From NCBI GenBank assembly GCA_965644295.1, contig CBFFRP010000608.1, positions 1-64,000 of the forward strand: a DNA stretch of 64,000 nucleotides, read 5' to 3'. The first letter of the stretch is position 1; every line of letters begins with the position of its first letter. The stretch is from Paraphysomonas bandaiensis (Eukaryota; Chrysophyceae). Below are positions 24,919 to 40,306 of this stretch, one piece after another. The notes under the pieces were generated by a model. The model did no database searches. It was not told where the DNA came from and saw nothing but the letters and a program-made list of their open reading frames with translations. Position numbers and translations under genes: made by a program.

Positions 24919-26083
24919 CTATCGGCTCGGAGCGTACCCTGGTGGTAACAATTCCATGGAGAGAATCTGTATAAAGTCTTTCTTATCTTTTATAAATCCC
25001 GATCCGCCTGCTCCAGGCTGCTGTTGCATGCGTTTGATGACGTCTTTTCCTTTAACAACACGCCCAAAACAACTGCACAAATCGTATTATCTCAACTATT
25101 GTACTTCGTATATAATTTCGTACAAAACATTGTGAACAAAGACATATAAGAAACGTAACATCCTACTTCAGGTCGAGTATAATATAAGAGCGGTGTATAA
25201 ATGCGTTGTACCTATCAGCCTCTGTCTTAGACCCTTGCGAGGCCGGCCCATGGTTACGGGTATTGTCCACCGTGGATATATATATTGCAGTACTGCCAGA
25301 GGGTCTACCTGCGTACCCCAAGGTATACATCTTATGCGGGTACTGCGGACTATACTCCTGCCAGGCAAAGGACTCCGATCCAGTCCCGTGCAGCATCGCT
25401 TGAAGTACATGACCTGCATTGCGATGAAACGCGCCGGTGGAGAACTTGTTCAGAATTTTTTCCAAGAAAAAATAGACAGAATACGGAACGATATCTATTG
25501 GAGCTAGCTCAACAATAATTTCACTATTTTTGGATTCACCAGAACCAAGCATAGACTCTGGAAAACGTATCTTTATGACAACGTTATACGGTCCGATACC
25601 ATACTTCGCAGTTAGAAAACGGCGTAATGACGCCTGGGCTTCGCTTATCTTCGTCTGCGCGATTGAATCAGTTTCCATAACCACTCCTTTCTTTTTCATC
25701 GCACGAAGTTCTTCAACTTGTCCGATCGCAACGGCCTCTAACGATACGATATGAGATGCTTTGAGCTCACTCTGGCTGACAGCTACAGGAGCATCTGTCC
25801 GCTGGACTCCATTTACTCCCCTCAACCCTTCTGTACGTACTGGAGGCAATGTACTAGTAGTGAACATGCTGGATAGTCGCATAGGCCGTGTGTGATAGGC
25901 AAATAAACCGCCTGTGAGCAACAGCACTGCTATGAGCAGCCACAGCCATACAGAGGCTTCAGACGAGCCCTTACGCTCCTCATCTATATCCTCGGACCCA
26001 TGGGAGGATAGAGGACCATCTCCTGCTCTACCTCCTCTTTTCCTGGGTATCATGTCGCCTAATCTGGTTCTGTTATGGTGCAC
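24919..26083 (-). CDS. Membrane-anchored divergent cyclophilin-like protein
   Basis: Two exons: 26083-25167 and 25072-24919, with a 94-bp GT-AG intron; 356 residues. A basic and acidic N-terminal tail leads to one membrane segment (about residues 45-63, WLWLLIAVLLLTGGLFAY), so a type II membrane protein is likely. The rest fits a cyclophilin fold: FHRNAGHVLQAML in place of the usual FHRVIxxFMxQGGD, and a C-terminal block recreated by splicing, LNCFGRVVKGKDVIKRM, followed by DFIQILSMELLPP. The active-site Arg and a Gln are kept, but the Phe-Met pair and the SQFF/WLDG region are not, so peptidyl-prolyl isomerase activity is doubtful. Golgi or ER location is inference. It is divergently paired with IFT22 across a microsatellite. 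A second in-frame Met at residue 11 could be the start. Confidence 0.8.
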
Positions 26084-26102
26084 TTAGTGTGTTTATAATG
26101 TC

Positions 26103-26345
26103 ACATACATACATACATACATACATACATACATACATACATACATACATACATACATACATACATACATACATACATACATACATACATACATACATAC
26201 ATACATACATACATACATACATACATACATACATACATACATACATACATACATACATACATACGTACATACATACATACATACATACATACATACATAC
26301 ATACATACATACATACGTACATACATACATACATACATACATACA
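26103..26345. repeat. (CATA)n microsatellite, about 240 bp
   Basis: Pure CATA/TATG tetranucleotide run with two single-base interruptions (acgt near 26263 and near 26315). It starts about 20 bp upstream of the start codon of the cyclophilin-like gene on the minus strand, so it lies in that gene's leader or promoter. Confidence 0.98.
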
Positions 26346-26796
26346 CATCACACTCATATTCATGCTGACACCACTGTACATAAGTACATGTTCACCAGTA
26401 TATACAGTACAGTATATATAGACAGAGTCCACAGGTACATACATGTACAGAAGTACAGTTGGATATTTGCACATACTTTCAATATGGCCAATTTATAGTG
26501 TAAAAGTCCGAGGTTTTGACACCGAATAGTTTTACAGCAGTATACTTTATATACAGTACTGTACAGTGTATATACACGGGTATACATATTCAAACACTGC
26601 AGTGTACGGTATGCATCATAACATACTAACATACAGTCATAGCATACTGCATGTAACTACTATCAGAGATCAGAGGAGGAAGTAACGCGAATAGTGTTTC
26701 TTAATATTTCATTATATCGGAGACACTTTTGTCATTTGTGTGTCTGTCTCATACTGGCATTTATAGTGCGTAACTGTCTTCGCTCTGAACCATCCA
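26346..26796. promoter_or_regulatory. Divergent promoter region with GTACAG/CTGTAC clusters
   Basis: Lies between head-to-head genes (cyclophilin-like, minus; IFT22, plus). It holds repeated GTACAG and CTGTAC motifs near 26375, 26404, 26445 and 26551, and a CACTGCAGTG palindrome near 26595 that recurs near 45016 in another divergent region. TATATA stretches are also present. Promoter function is inferred from position and recurrence. Confidence 0.45.
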
Positions 26797-27422
26797 ATGC
26801 CACCCATGCATCTCAAGATATGTGTTGTTGGTCCCAAGCAAACAGGGAAAACAGCTATTTCTAATTTTTTGGCTGGACAAACAAGTGGTATTGTCGAAGG
26901 AAAGCAGTACGATCCGACTGCGGGGGTGAGAATTCTTGAATACGAAGCCAACATTCCTGGCAGCTCTGGTCCCGTCAATGTGGAGCTTTGGGATGCATCT
27001 GGGGATCATTCGTACGATTTGATTTATTTTTTGTATTTTATATAACTATACCCTAGGTATGAAGGGTGCTGGCGCGCCATCATGAATGAAGCCGACGGAG
27101 TACTCTTGGTATATAATCCTGACGCTCCGGCCCAGGATCAACAGATCGGAGACTGGTTCGAATTTTTTGTGCGGAAGAACAACCTCAGAGAAGATCAGTG
27201 CATGGTATTCGCTCATCGTATGCACGGTGGTGGCAACGAGAAGTTTCGCCCTCGTAAGTGCCTTCTTATATATTACATAAGTCTGTCTAACTGAGGAATT
27301 ATACAGCACCGTTATTTTCGAAGGTAAATTCTTCATTAACCACTCCTCAGACTGCCAATGACATGAAAGGGATGTTTGATAATTTTGTGAATGAGCTATA
27401 CGCAATGCGCCAGAGAAAATAA
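26797..27422 (+). CDS. IFT22: IFT22 / RABL5 intraflagellar transport GTPase-like protein
   Basis: Three exons: 26797-27011, 27057-27253 and 27307-27422, with introns of only 45 and 53 bp; 175 residues, close to the usual ~185. IFT22 is a Rab-like subunit of the IFT-B complex, which carries cargo into cilia and flagella. The P-loop GPKQTGKT is at residues 11-18 from the first Met. The family-typical WDASGD followed by SYEGCW is recreated exactly by removing intron 1, and the C-terminus MFDNFVNELY fits the family. A second Met four codons downstream is an equally possible start. It implies that the organism builds a cilium. It converges on PPIL1 and diverges from the cyclophilin-like gene. Confidence 0.9.
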
Positions 27423-28124
27423 AATTGTAGTCGGTGTATTCAAGTGGCTAGAGTTATCGTGATGAGGCAGCTTTTATGCATGTTTCAGTAAGTTTGCAAT
27501 CATCTTAGGATACTCTGCTTTCTCATCGTTTACTATATTCATAGTGATCCTGTCGTGTTGTGAATTGTGCTAGGTTTTGTAATTTTAAATATAAACTTTG
27601 GTTCAGTGATTGTATCCTCTTACTAGTTCCATGCTTTGTTGGCGTCATACCAAAGCGAATAATAAATAAATATCGAATTCCTTAAATCAATGCGTCATTG
27701 TAATTGTATTCACTCTTTATGCTCTATGAGGAGCTAGTAGCGATGAATTAAAACCTCGATGAGTTTCTACTTTTTATACTATACAAAACATTGGTACACT
27801 TCCTAAGAGTATACAGAATATCGGCAGTAGAGCGAGAACAGTTCGACTCAAGAGTTAATTGACGTGGAAGAGAGAGTACATCGAAAAGCACCACACTGTT
27901 AGCCGCTGTTAATCCAATAGGATTGACTTGACATACAAAAAGAATAATCAAACGGCAGTCACTATCGATAAACGCTTCATTAATCATCAAGAAATTGTAA
28001 TTAATATGACCATTATAGCATTTGCACATAAACATAATCATTGCAACTTAAAATGCAATGATCTAGATCCACATCCATGTGTTTATCAGCTAGAAATTGA
28101 TACGACGTCTCTATTCCTACCTAA
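27423..28124. other. Intergenic region between convergent genes
   Basis: About 700 bp between the 3' ends of IFT22 and PPIL1. AATAAATAAA near 27660 could serve polyadenylation. The open frames here have no protein-like features. Confidence 0.6.
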
Positions 28125-28837
28125 CTACATGGAAACCGCACTACTGTCACCAGCATCATCAGACAGAACATATGCCTTGAAGAGCGTAACATCCGAAAGG
28201 GGTCTATCGCTGGCCCCCACTGGGACACTTCCTAGTCGCTGGATGACAGACATGCCTTCGGACACCCGCCCGAAGATAGTGTGTTTGCCATCTAGCCAGG
28301 GGGTTGGTGCGAGAGTGATAAAAAATTGAGACCCGTTTGTGTTCGGTCCAGCGTTCGCCATGCTAAGAATACCTGCGCCAGTGTGCTTCAAATCCCGGCG
28401 TATTTCGTCCTCGAATTTTCCACTGTGACACCAGCAGTGTTACAGTGACCAGAGCATAAAAACAGCTTACCCATATATAGATTCCCCGCCCCCTACAAAA
28501 ATTGAATTAGATACTTCTACAATCGCCCTATATACTTACTTCCTGTGCCTGTAGGGTCGCCACCCTGTATCATGAAATCTGGGGTTGCATAGGTCAGATA
28601 TATACAGCAAAGATAAAATACATTGTAACCTTTAATAACTCTGTGGAATATTGTGTCGTTGTAATATCCGATTCTTGCTAACTCCGCAAAATTTTGACAT
28701 GTCTTTGGCGCATGCTGTGTGTATAACTCTAACGTGAAGCTACCTGCAAGTACATGCAACAACATCAGCAGATCCTGCACATAATGGGCCCATAGATTAC
28801 CCATAGATGTCTCAAGCTTTACAAATGTAGCTGCCAT
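28125..28837 (-). CDS. PPIL1: PPIL1-type cyclophilin (peptidyl-prolyl isomerase)
   Basis: Five exons on the minus strand: 28837-28801, 28743-28630, 28578-28540, 28492-28471 and 28422-28125; introns of 47-57 bp; 169 residues, as in PPIL1 (166). It catalyses cis-trans isomerisation at proline; PPIL1 orthologues work in the spliceosome. The joined protein reads [58 protein letters not shown], and then [17 protein letters not shown] and [12 protein letters not shown]. All catalytic positions (Arg and Phe of FHR...F, Met-Gln, the Trp of WLDG) are present. Exon 4 is a 22-bp microexon. A short tail after the domain ([11 protein letters not shown]) is not conserved in what I know of the family. Confidence 0.95.
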
Positions 28838-29214
28838 TTTCTTCTGATATCTACAGAGGCGGTCAGGATGAATGAAGCAACAACTATGCCACCCTTCAGT
28901 TTAATGTACGCATAGACAGGCTCGTGGATGACTGTATGAGCAGAATACAGCCCGCTTGTATGTATTCCGTGCTGTCTACAGGTACACCTTACAGTACAGC
29001 AGTACAGTACAGTGTGGGTGTGGGGTGTACAGGCAGTGGAATCTGGATGATAATCTGACATGAGTCAGTTGGCACTTCACTGGACTTCACTCACTTCACC
29101 CTCATGGGCCGTACATGTGAATGCCTCCATAGGTATAGACTGGTATAGGTATACACGGTACACATACATAGATACACGTGTCGAGGTACACTCTCACTGA
29201 TACACTTTTAAGTT
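28838..29214. promoter_or_regulatory. Divergent promoter region, PPIL1 / ABCC gene
   Basis: A 377-bp interval between head-to-head start codons. It has a dense cluster of overlapping ACAGTAC/GTACAG motifs at 28990-29034. The same motif type recurs between the other divergent pairs. Function is inferred. Confidence 0.45.
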
Positions 29215-34413
<5,199 letters not shown>

Positions 34414-35204
34414 CCGGTTTACATTAGATAAAGCTGACTCATACTGACAGGGGAAACATATCAGTAGAGACAGCCACGTATAAACTTTCCTTTGTTGCAC
34501 ATTCTCTTTCACACTTTTAATTTTGTGCAACGGATTTGTGTTATACATCTGCAAAATATTTACAAATGTCATATTTTACTTAAATTATAATTTTCATATA
34601 GTTTAAACATGTTTACGTGCGTAAGATCATATACACGATACACGTACATCACAGAACAATTATATTGTCTGTTGGCTTGGACTTAGTAAACAAAGTAAAC
34701 AACGTGGGATCACTACCACTATGAACTATTTAATATGTAAGTATGGATGCATCTGTCAATGGTGTGATAGATAAATAATAAACTGGCTGTAGCTGCTACG
34801 ATCTAAAGAATAAGATTGCATTATACGACACAACATTATGCGCACAGCGTATTTAGCATAGAACATGTATGAACTTAATGTTAGAAAGGAGAACTGCCCA
34901 CTGATTAAGTGCCTTGACGTGAAGATTACTGATTCAAGCTCTTCTCAGCTTTGGGCCTGGAAAAGCATAGAGTAAAAGTCTAGCACTTTAAAGAACAATT
35001 CATGACATTATACCGGAAATTTACCATGCCAGGCAGAGTACACGACCATGATAGTCATCTACAAACACTCACTCAAGAGGTATGCGCTGCCTAACTTATA
35101 ATTCCTATTGCTAGACCTGCCCCACTCCCATCTCCCATATATAACAACGCTCACGACTCAAGAAAAGTGGAAAAGGTGATCAATCACATCGACCTATATA
35201 TACA
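34414..35204. other. Intergenic, nothing recognised
   Basis: AT-rich 3' flank of the ABCC gene. No open frame or RNA gene that I can support. Confidence 0.6.
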
Positions 35205-35395
35205 TACGTACATACAAATCAGATCTACTCATGGATGTATGTAGGTATGGACTGCCTATGTGAAGCTTTATGGTTTTTTCCTCATATAAAACCCCCCTCT
35301 GTGAAACCAACATATTGAATATGGACAAATATATAGTAGTAGATAATCATATTCGATGCATTTGTGAAGGTGCTGCTTTTGCTAAGAAATTGTAG
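35205..35395 (+). repeat. CATA-headed dispersed repeat, copy 1
   Basis: A short degenerate CATA/TATG stretch is followed by GGTATGGACTGC, TATGTGAA, GGTTTTTTCCTCAT, a CTGTGAAA block and ATATATAGTAGTAGATAATCA. The reverse complement of 36125-36330 carries the same blocks in the same order. The two copies form an inverted pair about 730 bp apart. Confidence 0.75.
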
Positions 35396-35533
35396 AGATT
35401 GATATATACTGCTTAAAGTTAAATAAACGTCGTTTATCAATACTGTACACATTTCAACTTGCATGGTACAAGCTACCACACGAAACTGTATCCTTCTGCT
35501 TTACCTTATGAACACTTACGATATGATTCACAA

Positions 35534-36008
35534 TTATATCCAGCGCATTAGCAAATAATATTTCTTGAAGTCCACGTCCAGCTTCATATTTCTTAAGGTA
35601 TATAAGTAGACGATGGAGCCTCTATATCCCTTAATGTGGGATCTACTAGGGGGGTCAGGTTCACTTTCTGGAATGTCATCTGGGGCCCTTAGCTTCCCTC
35701 TTTCGCTCCTTCGTGAGCCGGTGTGAACAGATGGCCGAAGTACTCAAGAGAGATGTCTTTCGGGAATGGAATCTTCAAATTTTCATCATCATCAGAGCTT
35801 CAGGGTACGCTGTTATACACCACGCTACAATATGGCCAACCTTTTTCTTGTATGCTGCTTTCATTCCTGCTTCTGTTCATTTCTTCTTATAGTCAGATAC
35901 ATTATCAGCATTCGAGTCAACAGATACAACACGCTGTCGGCGTATACGGCCACTTCCTCTTCACCATTTAGGCAACTCTTCTTCCTTGTCTGAATCTGTC
36001 TCACTCAT
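35534..36008 (-). pseudogene. Decayed fragment resembling a Crypton-like tyrosine recombinase N-terminus
   Basis: The minus strand has pieces of one protein-like sequence spread over three frames: an ATG at 36008 (MSETDSDKEEELPKW), two in-frame TGA stops, then VDSNADNVSDYKKK and KKVGHIVAWCITAYP. A shifted frame gives IPFPKDISLEYFGHLF and TPAHE, and another shift gives KLRAPDDIPESEPDPP and SHIKGYRGSIVYLY. The order and style (WC..YP, FFGHL..PAHERxK, IKGYRS..) resemble the N-terminal, core-binding part of Crypton-type tyrosine recombinases as I remember them. No catalytic domain is present. It is broken and cannot be functional. The family assignment is tentative; that it is decayed coding DNA is firmer. 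Confidence 0.45.
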
Positions 36009-36124
36009 GTTTGCAGTAAGTATGGTCGAATATTGATATATGCCACTAACGGATATGACGTTCAAGGAAAATAGTAGAGTATTCTAACAGTGTTTTACAA
36101 CTAATAAAGTGGCTATTTCCCTAT

Positions 36125-36306
36125 AAAGTTGTAGTTTCCTCATATAAAAGTGCCGATTTTTCTGTGAAAGCAAATTTTTCACATATGCATGGAAATTGAT
36201 TATCTACTATATATTCGTCCGTATTCGAGGCATATGTGAAACATTTCCTTTCACAGGTGGGGTTTCTAGATGAGGAAAAAACCCACAGAGTTTCACATAT
36301 GCAGTC
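36125..36306 (-). repeat. CATA-headed dispersed repeat, copy 2 (body)
   Basis: Inverted relative to the copy at 35205-35395. Its reverse complement reads GGACTGCATATGTGAAACTC, GGGTTTTTTCCTCAT, CTGTGAAA and ATATATAGTAGATAATCA. It joins the long CATA run at 36307 directly, so the microsatellite sits at the same end of the element as in copy 1. Confidence 0.75.
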
Positions 36307-36495
36307 CATACATACATACATACATACATACATACATAATACATACATACATACATACATACATACATACATACATACATACATACATACATACATACAT
36401 ACATACATACATACATACATACATACATACATACATACATACATACATACATACATACATACATACATACATACATACATACATACATACATACA

Positions 36496-36525
<30 letters not shown>
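36307..36525. repeat. (CATA)n microsatellite, about 220 bp
   Basis: CATA run with one short interruption (cataatac near 36337). It adjoins the dispersed repeat body and ends about 110 bp before the start codon of the FYVE gene, so it lies in that gene's promoter or leader. Confidence 0.98.
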
Positions 36526-36527
<2 letters not shown>

Positions 36528-36633
36528 CAGTAGTTTGGGTAGCTGTTGATGGGTTGTTGTGGTATCATCTTCCAGTATCTGAGTGTGCGTATATATACTC
36601 CTGTTAGGGTCTGTATATCTCACTAGAGGTCCG

Positions 36634-38608
36634 ATGGATGAAATCATATCTATCCTTAAGTCGGAAGCGTGTGGTAACAGGGAGGAGAGTACGGCTCATC
36701 TTCCTGATGTGTCTGATCTGTATAGCGCTCATTTCAATAACTTCAGAGGAGTTGCAGTGCGCAAACAGAAAGTGTCCGTACATGGCACAGAGAGTTACAT
36801 CCGTCGCGTGTTCCTGCAGTGCGGTATATATAAGTACGTGGGTTGGATGGTGGACGAGGACGCCTATCAGTGTATGGTGTGTGCGGTCGACTTCGATACA
36901 TTCACAAGAAAACATCACTGCAGAGTGTGTGGCGATATCGTCTGCGCAGATTGTTCGGCAGGAACGTTACGGATTACTGAGTTATTAGATTGGGGTCCTG
37001 TGCGTGCGTGTGCATACTGTAACTACGGACAGGTAGAGTGCGCTATACACACTGATCAGTTGGGGTTAGTGGGTGCATATGAATATGTGTGATTTTTGGT
37101 TGTATTCTGTAGGAAGAAGTATCCATCATCCCTCCGCTGACCAGAATTGTGTCTAATAAATACAGCGAACAATCTTCAACAGATTATAGCAAGCTGCGGC
37201 AGGAACAGGTTGCAGATGCTATCAAAGCTAGTCGTGGAAGTGATCACCGTGGGGGCATCGGGCAAGAATATGATGAATATCTACATTTGCAACAAGAAGA
37301 GGCATTTAGGCTTGCTCAGAAAGATAATTCAAAAGGATCAGCGGATATTTTAGAGCATCAATATGCGAAGAAAAACCTGCAAACGACCGAATTACAATTA
37401 GAAAAAGATCATCCGCTAGATAGAGAACCATCGCCGCGAGTTGCTGCATCTGAAGCTGTGGTCCCCGTTGTGCTTGGAGAAAAGGTTGCGGGTGATATTG
37501 GAGCGGACGTTAAGTCTTCTATCATACCTAACCCTCCAATTGAGAAGCAGATAGAGAAAGATAGTAACAAGACCCTGCTGGATTCATCCAAAGTCGTCCA
37601 GCCGGTCAATTCCCCCTCGTCGTTGACTTCGAAAGTTACTGGTACTGAGAATTGTTCGACGGATACAGTAATAGAGTTTAGTGGTGAGCCGTATGCTGTG
37701 GTTAAGACCAGGCAACATCAGCAATACGGCGGCGGGAAAGTATTCATTAATATCTGCCTGTCAGAAGAAGTGACGGAGGCGGTTATTGGCCAGAATTGTC
37801 CTCATACTATTATAAGTAGAAGTGGGGATGAGTGTTCAGCATATGATGTTTGCATACACCCCGGAAAATTGGAAAACAGCGAGAATGAGGAGGTATAGAT
37901 ACTGATATTACTGTGATGTCGATATATATGTCATATCCACTCAACTCGCTTCTATGGTAGGTTTACTACGATGTTATTGAGAAACTAAACCAAGAGTGTG
38001 ACGCCCATCTTGAGAGTGCGTTCACCCTCCCAAGGATTAGAAAGAATTTTAAAGGCGACCATCAACCAATGTTCACTGCTTCTACTCATAGTGTCCCTTC
38101 TCCACCAGATAATAGTGTGCGCCAGAGTATAAGTATGGTGAATGAAGACATTGTGGCTGGTGATAAACATGAAGGTGTGAGTAAACCTGAACGTTTGTCG
38201 CCAGTGGGATTTACTAAGATTACACCGACTGAATCTAAAGACTCTTCTTCCCCGAGAGTATGCATGGGTTGGCTCAGTCGGGAAGAAGGCACCATTATGA
38301 AAGTATTCAAACGACGTTACTTTGTCCTTGATAAAGGTACTCTTACATGTTTTGAACGAAGCTCAGAAACTCCTCCATATGGACTCAACAAAAAATATAG
38401 TGTAACCCTGCGCAGGAGCACTGAATTAGATCTAGTAAACGCTAAGTCGAAGCCACTAACTCTAAATCAGCTCTATATATCTGATCCAGTGGAGAAAACA
38501 GATATATTACTTGAGGCGGAGAGCGTGGAAGATCACGGGAGATGGGTACAGGCATTACTTCTACATAAGGATTACAACTGCTTGTTACAGAGAAGAAACT
38601 CTGTGTAG
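36634..38608 (+). CDS. FYVE / PIH1-like / PH domain protein
   Basis: Three exons: 36634-37032, 37113-37892 and 37961-38608; introns of 80 and 68 bp, both between codons; 608 residues. A FYVE zinc finger lies at about 70-132: WxxDEDAYQCMVC, RKHHCRVCG, CADC and RACAYC, the full cysteine set and the basic PtdIns3P-binding patch. A charged, partly helical linker follows. About residues 335-425 resemble a PIH1 N-terminal domain (KVFINIC; GDECSAYDV; RIRKNFKGD). A PH domain is at about 494-600 (GWLSREEG, RRYFVLDKGTLTCF, final Trp of GRWVQAL). FYVE and PH both bind phosphoinositides, so endosomal membrane recruitment is likely; the PIH1-like part suggests a chaperone or dynein-assembly link (inference). 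An upstream in-frame Met at 36583 adds 17 residues but lies close to the microsatellite, so the later start is preferred. Confidence 0.85.
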
Positions 38609-38799
38609 TGTGGACTAAAAGGGGTTAAGTGTTGCCTTTGCAATTGTAGTTATTACATTGTAGTAAAATTTGTGGACCCCTCTTTTTGAGTATAGACAAT
38701 GCTGTAACACTTAATATTTTTCATGTGTGCGAATATTACGAACAAGCTTGCAGTCGGTATTGATGAATGAGTGTAAATCAGTTTGTGACTTCATTATTG

Positions 38800-39030
38800 T
38801 TATCTATCCGAGTAGCTCAGTAGTCAGTAGGACTTATATGCTACAGGGCTTGGGCGAAAGCTTGCGGAGACACACAAGCAGCTGTCGTAGCGCAAATAGT
38901 AAATAGTAGGATATCAGAGTTAAGCACTAGTTAGTTAAATCATTTTGCTACATTAGTTCTGAATCTTACGCGCCTATTGCTAATAGTCAGACATGTACTA
39001 CTATCTATTGCTAATAATAAGACATTCGCT
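38800..39030 (+). repeat. Dispersed repeat family 1, copy C0 (3' part)
   Basis: Shares GCTTGCGG, ACACAAGCAGCT, GTAGCG, GGATATCAGAGTTAAGCACT, AGTTAGTTAAA, TTAGTTCTGA and GCCTATTGCTAATA with the copy at 46640-47130, in the same order. It begins with a tRNA-like stretch (GAGTAGCTCAGTAGTCAGTA). Confidence 0.75.
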
Positions 39031-39239
39031 ACTAGCTACATGTAGTTTGTATTGCTTATGAATATGTATTATGTATTATATAGTATATAGTAACTAACAG
39101 GACTACGTATCCATTAATTGAGAATTAATTAATACGCAGCCCTGGTAACTAAATACACGAACTCCTGTTATATGTTGCCAGTATCAAAATTATGGTATTA
39201 CTATAATTTCAATTAATTCAATTACTTGACAATTGAAGC

Positions 39240-39760
39240 AGGTTGTAGTCAATTGCTCCCTCAACAAAGTCGGACCACCCTTTTCGTGGTGTTCTGGGGG
39301 ATAAGTACCGGTGAGATTCTCTCTGGGAAACTAACGTGAGCCGCAAACATAGCCAGCATATATTTTTCTGCCCACGCATAGCCGAATGCTTGTGTGGTAC
39401 AAGGGACACCAATAAGTGTCACTTGTGTAGACGTCTTTGGGCCCTGACGAATAAACAATCCGGGACAGGGCCCACGTCAAGGACATCCGGAACAGGGCCC
39501 ACCAGAGGATAACCGTGGTATTGGGCTGCCTGCTGAAGCCAAGCATCCGGGATGTTTACCTTAAGAACTCAGAGCGGAAGTGGTCGCACCTTGGTGCTTG
39601 CGGCGACGCACAAGCAGCTTCCGTAGCGTTAATTGTAGGCTAAGAAAAGTGTGTACTGATTAGTTACGGGTAGAGGTCTAACTAGGTTGACTAGCATTCA
39701 TCTAGCTACTAAGTTGGTGAAGGTTTTAACGCCTATTGCTAATAATAAGACTTTCAATAT
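39240..39760 (+). repeat. Dispersed repeat family 1, copy C (long)
   Basis: Carries most blocks seen in the family: CTCAACAAAGTCGG, TTTTCGTGGTGTTCTGG, GATAAGTACCGG, GGGAAACTAACGTGA, TGCTTGTGTGGTACAA, AGTGTCACTTGTGTAGACGT, GGGCCCTGACGAATAAAC, GCACCTTGGTGCTTGCGG, CACAAGCAGCTTCCGTAGCG and GCCTATTGCTAATAATAAGA. No open frame, so probably a non-autonomous element. Confidence 0.8.
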
Positions 39761-40306
39761 ACAGTCAATTGCTATTGGATTTATATTTTGCTTCCCCTAA
39801 TTCTACTGTTGTACTTTCTATAATTGACAGTTGTTAGTTTGTTAGGAATCCCTGATACCAAGTATAGAAAGTATAGTGACCATAGAAAATGTGGCGACTA
39901 CAAGAATTTCATCCATAAGTAATGAGAAGTACATTATCGTTTACAAAACCCATCCGTAAAATCACTGTATTTAAGTAATATATCACCAAAGCCCTAATCC
40001 ACTGTACTTCATGTCAATAAAAGCGAAAACTTCATGACGTAACTTTGAAACTTTGTAAAACAGAAATACATTTAAGAAAGCCATGAGTGAAAGTATATTG
40101 CACGAGTAGTCACATATTTGGTGTTTGAAAGGTGACGCGTTTAAAATATAACCACTATAGACCTCAACTCAAAATATTTATACGTCTGGGTTACAGATAA
40201 TGCACGGAAGGTCAAGCCTCAAAACAGTAGAGGGATAGTGGCCGTGAGTGTATACCTCGTTTCCTACACATGACACAGATGCCTAAAAATCAATACATAA
40301 ACTACT
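39761..40306. other. Intergenic, nothing recognised
   Basis: AT-rich 3' flank of the pyrophosphatase gene. No supported gene or RNA. Confidence 0.6.

Noticed and set aside
26089-26474. Open frames of Tyr-Val-Cys-Met and Tyr-Ile-His-Thr repeats over the CATA run
   Set aside because: They are by-products of the tetranucleotide repeat on all frames, not proteins.
36121-36607. Similar open frames over the second CATA run
   Set aside because: Same reason; only the FYVE gene frame starting at 36634 shows real domains.
38806-38880. A true tRNA gene
   Set aside because: Only an A-box-like stretch is present; no acceptor stem or T arm can be folded with confidence.
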